From: Paracoccus sp. IB05
GTDB taxonomy: Bacteria > Pseudomonadota > Alphaproteobacteria > Rhodobacterales > Rhodobacteraceae
Length of the DNA stretch: 64,000 nt
Direction: 5' to 3'
NCBI RefSeq assembly: GCF_016405985.1
Contig: NZ_JAEFCF010000013.1
Coordinates: 48,836-112,835 of the forward strand
Within the stretch, counting starts at the first letter, position 1; each line of letters starts with the position of its first letter. A program made the translations under genes and the position numbers. Shown here in pieces: positions 47,276 to 54,735 of this stretch. The notes under the pieces are model-generated. The model was not told where the DNA came from. It worked only from the letters and a program-made list of their open reading frames with translations, and searched no databases.

Positions 47276-47617
47276 ATGAACGCCATGACCCCCGTTTGCG
47301 GGACCGATACCGCTTTTCCAGCCGCAACCCATCGCCGGGTTCGTAAGTTCGATATCTCGGACCTCTTTCAAGACGAAGGCTCGCTGAACTACGACATCTC
47401 CGCCCGCCGCGCCGCCTATGTTGCCGAGGTGCTGGGGGGCGAGCCGCCCGCGCGACTGGTCGATGAAGATGATTGCCCCGCACCCGAGGTCATGGACTTC
47501 GTGCGGCGCACGGGAGCGAGCCTCGATTTCATCTTCATGGGTGATCTGCGCAGCATGGTCATGGCTGACTGCGCCCGGCGGCAGGAATGGTTCGCAGGAG
47601 AAGGCGACGAAGCATGA
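47276..47617 (+). CDS. Hypothetical phage-type regulatory protein
   Basis: 113 residues, AAAGGA upstream of the ATG. The end, RRTGASLDFIFMGDLRSMV, resembles the C-terminus of small XRE-like phage regulators, but no clear HTH is visible. Follows the 51-aa RHH gene by 14 bp and overlaps the next gene by 4 nt. Confidence 0.65.
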   Translation: MNAMTPVCGTDTAFPAATHRRVRKFDISDLFQDEGSLNYDISARRAAYVAEVLGGEPPARLVDEDDCPAPEVMDFVRRTGASLDFIFMGDLRSMVMADCARRQEWFAGEGDEA

Positions 47618-47895
47618 ATGCGATGAGCCCGATCAACGTTCTTAACAAGAGTTCTGGCGATTTCATGGGCGTCTACGACAATCTTGAAAGCCATCTTCAC
47701 ATGCTGGCCGGTCTCTCGTCGTTGCTCGCCTGCCTGCTAGCCGAGGGTGATAACAGCATGTCGAACGAGCGGGAGCATTGCGCACTGGCTAGTGCCGTAG
47801 AGCGATATGCCGCTGATGCTCAGGACCTCGCGGCAAAGGTGCTTGCCGCTCGCGGCGGAAGGTCAGTGCAGCCGTGCCCACCTCCTACGGGGTGA
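47614..47895 (+). CDS. Hypothetical protein (93 aa)
   Basis: 93 residues with an ATGA overlap to the previous gene. A helical segment (LESHLHMLAGLSSLLACLLAE, then CALASAVERYAADAQDLAAKVLA) suggests a small helical bundle. No family recognised. Confidence 0.6.
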   Translation: MNAMSPINVLNKSSGDFMGVYDNLESHLHMLAGLSSLLACLLAEGDNSMSNEREHCALASAVERYAADAQDLAAKVLAARGGRSVQPCPPPTG

Positions 47896-47906
47896 AGTAA
47901 GTGTCA

Positions 47907-47959
47907 AAATGGGTTGACGATCCACCCGTTTTTATTATGGATGGATCATCAACCCATTT
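47907..47959. promoter_or_regulatory. 18-bp inverted repeat operator with embedded promoter
   Basis: Left arm 47907-47924 and right arm 47942-47959 pair in 17 of 18 positions (arm core ATGGGTTGA). TTGACG (47914-47919), 16-bp spacer, TATGGA (47936-47941) form a likely promoter for the gene at 47972, so a bound regulator would block it. Confidence 0.75.
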
Positions 47960-47971
47960 ATGGAGGTGCCA

Positions 47972-48562
47972 GTGCGTATCAGCGATGTGCAAAAAGTGAC
48001 GGGTATCCCGATGGCCACGCTCAAGGATCTGCGTCACCGCAGCATCCTCGAACTTGCCACAGGGGGCTGGCCTGATGATCCCGAAGAAATCCGACGCTGG
48101 GGCAGCTTTTCTGCTCTCTCGGTTATCTACATCATGGGCGCGAATGAAGTCCGTAATCGCTATGGCCTGTCGTGGCAGGACGCGATGGAGTTTTCCAAAA
48201 CCGCCTTGGGGCGGATCAGCATCCCGCTCGCAGGGCATGCGAATGCCCGGGTTTTCGATCTTCGCGCGATTGACGCCGAAATCTGGGCAGGCCGCTTTGA
48301 CTTCCAGATCGAAGAGCGGGACCTCTCGGAGGGCTGGAACTACTTCTACGGCACCATTGATGCCGTTCCGGTCAATTTGGATGGTATCAAGAACACGCGC
48401 TCTCTGACGCATGAACGCATGGCCAGCCGCGACTACACCCACGATCCCATCGTCGAAAATGACGTATGGGGCTGCTTGATGATCAATGCCTCGCGCCTAT
48501 GTCGCGACTTCTGGACCAGCGCCAAGCAACACCAGGCGATCCGAGATTGGGAGAGCCGCTGA
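47972..48562 (+). CDS. MerR-like HTH protein, likely autoregulator
   Basis: 196 residues. The GTG at 47972 is chosen because GGAGG lies 5 nt upstream. The N-terminus VRISDVQKVTGIPMATLKDLR looks like a MerR-type winged helix, though the usual Arg-Tyr-Tyr wing is absent. Remaining 150 residues are unassigned (WNYFYGTIDAVPVNLDGI). The long inverted repeat immediately upstream suggests self-regulation. Confidence 0.65.
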   Translation: MRISDVQKVTGIPMATLKDLRHRSILELATGGWPDDPEEIRRWGSFSALSVIYIMGANEVRNRYGLSWQDAMEFSKTALGRISIPLAGHANARVFDLRAIDAEIWAGRFDFQIEERDLSEGWNYFYGTIDAVPVNLDGIKNTRSLTHERMASRDYTHDPIVENDVWGCLMINASRLCRDFWTSAKQHQAIRDWESR

Positions 48563-48630
48563 CATGGGGCTTTCGTTCCATCAAATCCACCCGCGCGGTC
48601 CCACCATCATCGCGAGCGAGGACTGATCCT

Positions 48631-48849
48631 ATGTGGCATCAGAAATACGCCGCGCCCGCTCCCTTCCATCAGGTCGAGCTGTTCTCGCTGGTGGAGCCTG
48701 TTGCCGAAAGCGAGGGCGAAATCACCTTTGCTCACCGGCTCTATATGGTCGCGCCCTATGCCGAGGGCGGGCGGGTGTTGCTGCGGCAGCTTTCCTCTCA
48801 CAGTATCCAGAAGGCTCTGCCGCTTCCGGCAGCAGGCGCGGGCGGCTGA
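48631..48849 (+). CDS. Small hypothetical phage protein (72 aa)
   Basis: 72 residues starting MWHQKYAAPAPFHQVELFSL; GAGGA lies about 8 nt upstream. Sits directly before the prohead protease. No family recognised. Confidence 0.5.
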   Translation: MWHQKYAAPAPFHQVELFSLVEPVAESEGEITFAHRLYMVAPYAEGGRVLLRQLSSHSIQKALPLPAAGAGG

Positions 48850-48850
48850 A

Positions 48851-49474
48851 ATGATCCCGCACTTCACCATCGAGGGCGAGATCGGGGCGGGCGGGGTCAC
48901 ACCGGCGGATCTTGCCGCTTTCCTTACCGGCAATCCGGGCAACGTGACCTTGCAAATCAACTCGCTGGGCGGGAGTGCCACCGATGGCGCCGCGATGATG
49001 GCCAGCGTCGAGGCGCATGGCAGCGTCACGGTCCATGTCCGGGGGGTCGCTGCCTCGGCGGCCACTTTGATCATGGTCGCAGCTGCGGAGGTGGTCATTC
49101 ACGCCGTCGCAATGGTCATGATCCACGAGCCCTATGCATTCGCGGATGGCACGGCTGATGCCCACCGATCTGCGGCTGATGCTCTGGATAAAATGACGAA
49201 CACCTATGCTGCGGCATATGCGCGCCACACGGGTCATCCGGTCGCGCGCATCGCAGAATGGATGAAGGCAGAAACCTGGATGACCGCTGCCGAAGCCGTC
49301 GAGCTGCGCTTTGCCGACCGCGTTGAGGATGGCGGGGCCGCGCTTGCCTGCGCAGCTTTCGACTATCGCAAATTCCGCCATGCGCCGGATCAGCTGGTTC
49401 AGATGGCAACCGAAAAGGGATGGGTGACCAATTCGCCCGCAGTCAAAGAGAAGGAGAAGACCGTTGCCGCTTGA
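48851..49474 (+). CDS. ClpP-like prohead protease
   Basis: 207 residues with the ClpP/crotonase fold used by phage head maturation proteases: NSLGGSATDG substrate groove, nucleophile Ser in GVAASAATLI, catalytic His in MIHEP. Starts 1 bp after the 72-aa gene and overlaps the capsid gene by 11 nt. In related phages protease and capsid are often one fused polypeptide; here they are in different frames. Confidence 0.88.
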   Translation: MIPHFTIEGEIGAGGVTPADLAAFLTGNPGNVTLQINSLGGSATDGAAMMASVEAHGSVTVHVRGVAASAATLIMVAAAEVVIHAVAMVMIHEPYAFADGTADAHRSAADALDKMTNTYAAAYARHTGHPVARIAEWMKAETWMTAAEAVELRFADRVEDGGAALACAAFDYRKFRHAPDQLVQMATEKGWVTNSPAVKEKEKTVAA

Positions 49475-50906
49475 TTTCAAGATGAAACACGAAGGAGCGC
49501 CGCCCGCGCGGATGCTCGCTGCCGCCCAGATCAAGCTGAAGGCCGCTGGCTTGTCGAAGGGCTTTGCCGAGATGTTGGCGGTGCGGATGCAGGATGCGGA
49601 CGACATCGACCCTGATCTTCTGCAAGCCCTGCAGGCAGTGGTGGATCTGGCAGTGATGCACGGGGTTGACGAAGCCGAAACCCTGCGCCTGCTTGAACAG
49701 GCATTCGAGCAGGGCGAGCCGGAGACCGATGAGGATCCCGAAACGGCGCCCGCGAAAGCCCGTATGAAGCCCGGCGACCGTCTGATCAGTTCGGTTGTCG
49801 CGCATTTTCGCGGTAAGGGCCCGAGTGTCACGAAGCACAAGCCGGGATACGGCGTTCTTGACCAGTCTCCCGCCGCCGAACAAAATCGCCGTATCGACGC
49901 CATGGCTGACGGACTGCTTGCACGCATGGATGCCCGTCACGTCCCTACCATTGGGCGGCAGTATGCCGGCATGTCGCTTGCCGAAATGGCCGGTGGCCGC
50001 GATTGGGTGAGCCGTTCCCGGATGGCTTCCCACACCAGCTCCGACTTCCCGCTGGTCCTGGAGAACGCACTTGGCAAATCCATTGCGCGTCGCCTTGAAC
50101 AGGCGATGCCTGCGCTCGCTCTTGCCGCTCACGAAATCCCCGCCTTGGATTATCGCGGCGGCAATCTGCTGTCACTGTCTGCATCGGGGATGCCCGAGGA
50201 AGTCGGCGAGGCGGGTGAGATCAAGCATGTCACCATCGACGAGCGCGGCGAGCGCAAGCCCGCTCCGCGGGACTATGCTGCGATGTTCACGCTTTCGCGG
50301 AAGGCCATTGTGAATGACGATCTGGGGATGCTGTCGCAGATCAATCAGCAGCTCGGGGCCGGTGCAATCGAACGCTTCCGCCGCATCCTGCTTGCACCGC
50401 TGCTGACGGGTGTGGGCCTCGGGCACGTCATGTCGGATGGTAAAACCGTCTTCCACGCGGATCATGGCAACCTTGCCCCGACCGGGGCCGCGCTCAGCGT
50501 CACCAGCCTTTCCAACGCTCGCCTCGCTTTGCGCGGGCAGCGTGGTTCTCAGGGTGAGTATTACGCGATCGAACCCTGGGCGCTTGTGGTTCCGCCCGCG
50601 CTCGAAACCTCGGCGCAGATGGTTCTGGCAGAGATCAATGCTGCCAAGACCAGCGACGTTAATCCGTTCTCGGGAACTCTCGATCTGATCGTTGAGCCGG
50701 GCCTGACCAGCGAAGTTTCTTGGTATCTGATCGGCAACCCCTCGAAGGTGGATGGCTTGGCATATTCCTTCCTGGACGGCGAGAAGACGCCCCGGATCGA
50801 GTCCAAGCCGGGCTGGAACACTCTCGGCGTGGAGTTCCGGCTGGTCTGGGCGCTGGATGCTCGCTTTGTCTCCTATGCGTCGTGGTTCAAAAATCCCGGT
50901 GCATAA
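49464..50906 (+). CDS. Phage major capsid protein (Mu/HK97-like, with N-terminal scaffold region)
   Basis: 480 residues. TTG start at 49464 with AAGGAG 7 nt upstream; an ATG at 49482 is the alternative. Residues 1-110 are a helical acidic region likely removed by the protease. The body (LPLVLENALGKSIARRLEQA, FTLSRKAIVNDDLGML, DGKTVFHADHGNLA) matches Mu-type major head subunits. Coupled to the protease gene; no portal or terminase adjacent. Confidence 0.88.
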   Translation: MPLDFKMKHEGAPPARMLAAAQIKLKAAGLSKGFAEMLAVRMQDADDIDPDLLQALQAVVDLAVMHGVDEAETLRLLEQAFEQGEPETDEDPETAPAKARMKPGDRLISSVVAHFRGKGPSVTKHKPGYGVLDQSPAAEQNRRIDAMADGLLARMDARHVPTIGRQYAGMSLAEMAGGRDWVSRSRMASHTSSDFPLVLENALGKSIARRLEQAMPALALAAHEIPALDYRGGNLLSLSASGMPEEVGEAGEIKHVTIDERGERKPAPRDYAAMFTLSRKAIVNDDLGMLSQINQQLGAGAIERFRRILLAPLLTGVGLGHVMSDGKTVFHADHGNLAPTGAALSVTSLSNARLALRGQRGSQGEYYAIEPWALVVPPALETSAQMVLAEINAAKTSDVNPFSGTLDLIVEPGLTSEVSWYLIGNPSKVDGLAYSFLDGEKTPRIESKPGWNTLGVEFRLVWALDARFVSYASWFKNPGA

Positions 50907-50965
50907 TCGTTGGGGGTGGGTTTGTTCGCTCCTCTCCCACCCTTGGGGCTCAGGGAAGCCCATAA

Positions 50966-50996
50966 GCGCCAGCTCAGCTTCGGGACGGGCTGGCGC
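50966..50996 (+). terminator. Hairpin after the capsid gene
   Basis: 8-bp stem GCGCCAGC / GCTGGCGC with a 15-nt loop 60 bp past the capsid stop. No T-run, so a weak terminator at best. Confidence 0.4.
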
Positions 50997-51055
50997 ATCC
51001 CTCTAAAATCTCGCGCTCAGCGCTTCGCCGGCAACACGGATATCAGGCCTTTGAT

Positions 51056-51406
51056 ATGACCTCGAACCCGCTTCTTCCTCCGCACGTCCTGCCAGCAGAG
51101 CTGGCCGCGCATCTGCGTATGTCGGAGCGGGCGGTGGAGGATAAGGTTCGGGAACTCGGGATCTACTGCAAGCTTGGAAAAACCAAGGTCATGCTGCCGG
51201 AACATGTTGCGGCCTTCATGGAGGCGATCACATGCCGCTCACAATATTCAAGCGGGGCCGCTTCTGGCATTACAGAGGCACCGTCTCCGGTCGGGAATTA
51301 CGCGGATCTACAAAAGCGACTGACCGGCAAATCGCCCAAAGGGTCGCGTCAGAAATCGAAAACGCCGCATGGAAGCGCCACCTCGACGGGCCGCACGCGC
51401 ATGTGA
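51056..51406 (+). CDS. Probable excisionase/DNA-binding protein
   Basis: 116 residues if read to the first stop. Residues 1-55 (LPAELAAHLRMSERAVEDKVRELGIYCKLGK) form an AlpA/Xis-like winged helix. The remainder overlaps the first 175 nt of the integrase in another frame and looks unstructured (GKSPKGSRQKSKTP). Position directly before int fits an excisionase. Confidence 0.65.
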   Translation: MTSNPLLPPHVLPAELAAHLRMSERAVEDKVRELGIYCKLGKTKVMLPEHVAAFMEAITCRSQYSSGAASGITEAPSPVGNYADLQKRLTGKSPKGSRQKSKTPHGSATSTGRTRM

Positions 51407-52248
51407 CCTTCGCACAGGCGGCGCTGGCCTATCTGGAGGCAGAGAAGTCCGAGCGCTTTATCGCGAAGGTCGCCGCCCACTGGAAAGACACTCTTTTGCG
51501 GGACATCAGCGCCGAGGCCATCAGGCAGTCGGCGTTCAAGCTGTTTCCGAGGGCGAAGGGTGCCACCCGAAACCGGCAGGTGATCGTTCCCACGCAGGCG
51601 ATTATCAATCACGCGGCGGGGCTGAACTGGTGCCAGCCGATCCGGGTCAAGCGCTTTCCCGTCGAAACCAGGGTCAAGGAAATCGTGGATCCTGCCTGGA
51701 TGGCCGCTTTCGCCGCGCATGCTTCGCCGCATCTGGCGGCGCTCGGCTATTTCATGCTCGGCACGGGGGCGCGGTCAGGGCAGGCCGTGGCGCTGCGGTG
51801 GGGTGACGTCGATCTGACGCAGCGCACCGCCCGCGTGCCCTTGTCGCGCAAGAACAACGAAGAGCATCTTGTCCACCTTGCCGCTGAGGTGGTGGCGGCT
51901 CTCGCGTGCATTCCCGGCAACCGTAACCCTGCCGATCTTGTCTTTGGCTATCGGGGCAGGGACAGCGTGAACCAGCCATGGAAGAAGGCCGTTGAGCGCG
52001 CCAAGCTGCCATATCGCAGCCCACATTGCTGCCGTCATGGCTTTGCGACCCTGATGCTGCGCGAGGGCTATGACGTGAAGTCGGTCGCGGCGCGCGGCGG
52101 CTGGAAAGATCCGACTGTCGTGCTGCGGACCTATGCCCACGCGATTGCCGATATCACCATCACGGATGCGGTATTTCGCACGAAATCCGCACAAAAGCAG
52201 ACCATGAAATCCATAACTATCGAGAATAAAAGGAAGAAAAAGGGATGA
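51232..52248 (+). CDS. int: Tyrosine-type site-specific integrase
   Basis: 338 residues. N-terminal Arm/SAM-like part; catalytic domain with Arg in GTGARSGQAVALRW, HCCRHGFATLML (HxxR), GGWKDPTVVLRTYAHA (His/Trp box plus the nucleophile Tyr). Ends 7 bp before the right repeat, the usual place of int. Catalyses integration into the serC leader repeat. Confidence 0.95.
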   Translation: MPLTIFKRGRFWHYRGTVSGRELRGSTKATDRQIAQRVASEIENAAWKRHLDGPHAHVTFAQAALAYLEAEKSERFIAKVAAHWKDTLLRDISAEAIRQSAFKLFPRAKGATRNRQVIVPTQAIINHAAGLNWCQPIRVKRFPVETRVKEIVDPAWMAAFAAHASPHLAALGYFMLGTGARSGQAVALRWGDVDLTQRTARVPLSRKNNEEHLVHLAAEVVAALACIPGNRNPADLVFGYRGRDSVNQPWKKAVERAKLPYRSPHCCRHGFATLMLREGYDVKSVAARGGWKDPTVVLRTYAHAIADITITDAVFRTKSAQKQTMKSITIENKRKKKG

Positions 52249-52255
52249 ATGCCTG

Positions 52256-52292
52256 CTCTCGTTGGGGGGAGGTGTCCCACCGCCGGGATTAC
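52256..52292. repeat. Right attachment repeat (37 bp)
   Basis: Second copy of the 42731-42767 repeat (36/37). Here it is joined to what should be the native upstream sequence of serC (52293 onward). Confidence 0.9.
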
Positions 52293-52320
52293 GCCTCTCG
52301 CGGGTGTGACGCAAGAGAAA

Positions 52321-52340
52321 TCTGAAATGCCGGTTTCAGA
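52321..52340 (-). terminator. Terminator of the cdhR-type gene
   Basis: TCTGAAA-TGCCGG-TTTCAGA, 7-bp stem, followed on the minus strand by TTTCTCTT. Located 3 bp past the regulator's stop. Confidence 0.75.
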
Positions 52341-52343
52341 CCT

Positions 52344-53324
52344 TTACGTCGTCGCTTTGCCGTGCTTCCTCAGCGCACCCGGGGCCTCGCCCCAGGCGTT
52401 GCGGAAGGCGCGCGACAGGGTGGAGGGGCCGGAAAACCCTGTGCGCAGGGCCACTTCCGCCAGGGGGTGCTGTGTATCCGTCAACATCCTCCGCGCGGCC
52501 TGGAGCCGAAGCGTCAGACACCAGGCCGCAGGGGTGGTGCCTAAAGAGTCGCGAAACAGGATCTCCAGCCGGCGTGGCGAAAGACCGACGGCGCGGGCGG
52601 TCGCGGCGGCGGATTCGGGCTGGTCGATCCGCTCCTCCATCCGCCGCACGGCTGCGGTGACACGCGGGTCCAGCGCAGGGTCACGGCGCAGGGGCGCGAC
52701 CTGCGGCTCCTGGCCGGGGCGGGCGTCGGTGAGAAAGCTGTTTGCGACCTGGCGCGCGAGGCCGGCGCCATGCCGGGTGCGGATCAGATGCAGCATGAAA
52801 TCCTGCGCCGGCGCCGCGCCACCGATCGTCACGCGGTTGCGGTCGATCACGAAGCGGTCCGGCACGACCTCAATCTGTGGATGGCGGGCGGCGAGGTCTT
52901 CCAGGTCTTCCCAATGCACCGTGGCACGGTAACCGTTCAGCAGGCCCGCGCGGGCGAGCACCCAGGGGGCGCTGTCAACCCCGCCGACAAGCCGGAACCG
53001 GGGCGCGATACGGGTCAGCTCGCGGATCAGCGGGCGGGTCGCGACCTCGTCAAGCCGGTAGCCCGAGATCACGATCAGCGCATCGGCGCCGACCGCATGG
53101 CCGGGCGGCCCATCCGAGGGCAGCGATAATCCGCAGGTCAGGGGGACAGGCTGGCCATCCGGCGAGACCACGCGCCAGCGAAACACCTCGCGCCCAAGCT
53201 GGCGGTTGGCGTTGCGCAAAGGGTCAAGCGCCGAGGCGACCTCAAGGATCGAGGCCTGGGGCAGCACAAGGAGCGCGATGGTCAGCGGGCCGCGTGCCGA
53301 TGAGAAGATAGCGTTTTCCGACAT
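52344..53324 (-). CDS. cdhR: GlxA/CdhR-type AraC family regulator
   Basis: 326 residues. N-terminal DJ-1/PfpI-like domain (LTIALLVLPQASILEVASALDPLR) and C-terminal AraC HTH pair (TARAVGLSPRRLEILFRDSLG; LAEVALRTGFSGPSTLSRAFR). CdhR activates carnitine genes in Pseudomonas (family knowledge). Divergent from the carnitine operon; the ATG at 53324 is 85 bp from the CdhC start. Name rests on context. Confidence 0.85.
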   Translation of the reverse strand: MSENAIFSSARGPLTIALLVLPQASILEVASALDPLRNANRQLGREVFRWRVVSPDGQPVPLTCGLSLPSDGPPGHAVGADALIVISGYRLDEVATRPLIRELTRIAPRFRLVGGVDSAPWVLARAGLLNGYRATVHWEDLEDLAARHPQIEVVPDRFVIDRNRVTIGGAAPAQDFMLHLIRTRHGAGLARQVANSFLTDARPGQEPQVAPLRRDPALDPRVTAAVRRMEERIDQPESAAATARAVGLSPRRLEILFRDSLGTTPAAWCLTLRLQAARRMLTDTQHPLAEVALRTGFSGPSTLSRAFRNAWGEAPGALRKHGKATT

Positions 53325-53409
53325 GAAAAATTCGTAAATCGCAAAGCGTGCGCGGGCAAGCCGGATAATCTCGGGCGCAACAGGCCCCATGCTACAGAAA
53401 GAGTCTCTT

Positions 53410-54324
53410 ATGCCGCTGACCATGAACCGCGAGGTTTTCATCACCTGTGCCGTGACCGGGTCGGGGGGGACGCAGGACCGCAGCCCGCATGTGCCGCGCT
53501 CGCCGGAGCAGATCGCAACTTCGGCGATTGATGCGGCCAGGGCCGGCGCGGCAGTGGTGCATTGCCATGTCCGCGACCCGGAGACCGGCAAACCGGCGCG
53601 CGATCCGGCGCTGTATCGTGAAGTGACCGAGCGCATCCGCGATTCGGGCACCGATGTGGTGCTGAACCTGACCGCCGGCATGGGCGGCGACATGCTGTTT
53701 GACGGCACCGAGAACATGTCCCGCATGGCGGCGCATTCCGATATGGCGGGCGCTGCCGAGCGGGTGGCGCATGTGGTCGAATGCCGCCCCGAGATCTGCA
53801 CGCTGGATTGCGGCACGATGAATTTCAACGAGGCCGATTATGTGATGGTCAATACACCCGGAATGCTGCGGGATATGGCGAAGCGCATGGTGGCATCGGG
53901 CACGCGGATCGAGATCGAGGCCTTTGACACCGGGCATCTCTGGCTCGCGAAAGCGCTGGCGGATGAGGGAATCATCCCCGACCCGGTGCTGGTGCAGCTG
54001 TGCATGGGGGTGCCGTGGGGCGCGCCGGATGATCTGAACACCTTCCTGGCCATGGTGAACAATGTGCCGAAAACCTGGCACTGGTCGGCCTTTGCTTTGG
54101 GGCGCAACCAGATGGCCTATGTGGCGGCGAGCGTGATCGCGGGCGGCAATGTGCGGGTCGGGCTCGAGGACAATCTCTGGCTCGACAAGGGCGTGCTTGC
54201 GACCAATGCGCAGCTGGTAGAGCGCGCGGTGACGATCATCGAGAACCTCGGCGCGCGGGTGATCACGCCGGCAGAGGTGCGGGCGCGGCTGAAGCTGGAA
54301 AAGCGGGCGCCTTTGCCGAAATGA
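53410..54324 (+). CDS. cdhC: 3-dehydrocarnitine cleavage enzyme (BKACE family)
   Basis: 304 residues from the ATG at 53410; an ATG at 53389 is an alternative. BKACE motifs: metal-binding HCHVRDPETGKP, TAGMGGD, and the C-terminal GNVRVGLEDNLW. It swaps trimethylaminoacetyl onto CoA: dehydrocarnitine plus acetyl-CoA gives betainyl-CoA plus acetoacetate. The substrate is inferred from the carnitine dehydrogenase two genes downstream. Overlaps the next gene by 4 nt. Confidence 0.88.
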   Translation: MPLTMNREVFITCAVTGSGGTQDRSPHVPRSPEQIATSAIDAARAGAAVVHCHVRDPETGKPARDPALYREVTERIRDSGTDVVLNLTAGMGGDMLFDGTENMSRMAAHSDMAGAAERVAHVVECRPEICTLDCGTMNFNEADYVMVNTPGMLRDMAKRMVASGTRIEIEAFDTGHLWLAKALADEGIIPDPVLVQLCMGVPWGAPDDLNTFLAMVNNVPKTWHWSAFALGRNQMAYVAASVIAGGNVRVGLEDNLWLDKGVLATNAQLVERAVTIIENLGARVITPAEVRARLKLEKRAPLPK

Positions 54325-54701
54325 CTTTTTTTGGGATACTGGTGGTGTCTGGAATCGTTGGGTCCGCAGCATTTCTTCAGGCCGGTCTGACGGGATGGCG
54401 GCGCCTGAAGATCGTTCTGGCGGTGGCCGCGCTGACAGGTGGTGTGTTTGCGGGGACGTACTCCCTCCTTCCCAGCATCTATATTCATCCGCAGCTGCTG
54501 TTCCAGGGGCCCGATTCGCTGAAATACTTCGCTCTGTCGAGCTTGGCTTTGACTGCATGCGTCCTGTTCGCAGGGGCGATTTTCGGTGCGGTATTGGGGA
54601 TCTGGTTTAAACCGGGGAAGGCTGGCCTCCTGTCGTTTTTTGCCTCCTTTGCGATGCTGACTACCTTTTGGCTGTATCTGCTCTTCACTTCGCTGCGCTG
54701 A
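54321..54701 (+). CDS. Small integral membrane protein in the carnitine operon
   Basis: 126 residues, about four hydrophobic helices (ILVVSGIVGSAAFL; VLAVAALTGGVFAGTY; ALSSLALTACVLFAGAIFGA; SFFASFAMLTTFWLYLLF). ATGA overlap with cdhC and 34 bp before the dehydrogenase. Too small for a known carnitine/betaine transporter and not a recognised family. Confidence 0.7.
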   Translation: MTFFGILVVSGIVGSAAFLQAGLTGWRRLKIVLAVAALTGGVFAGTYSLLPSIYIHPQLLFQGPDSLKYFALSSLALTACVLFAGAIFGAVLGIWFKPGKAGLLSFFASFAMLTTFWLYLLFTSLR

Positions 54702-54735
54702 CTATTCCATCTCTCAAAACTGGCCGGAGCCTGAA

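Larger units (their letters stand above)
42731..52292. mobile_element. Integrative prophage-derived element in the serC leader
   Basis: 9.56 kb between 37-bp direct repeats; a tyrosine integrase ends 7 bp before the right repeat. Content: phage-type HTH gene, Fic protein, Arc-type regulators, MerR-like gene, prohead protease, capsid protein, probable excisionase, plus a tail-protein fragment. No terminase, portal, tail or lysis gene was recognised, so it is either a remnant or a satellite. Confidence 0.88.

Noticed and set aside
48564..48626. 20-codon frame starting MGLSFHQIHPRG directly after the MerR-like gene
   Set aside because: Too short, no ribosome site of its own beyond the upstream gene's end and no recognisable family.
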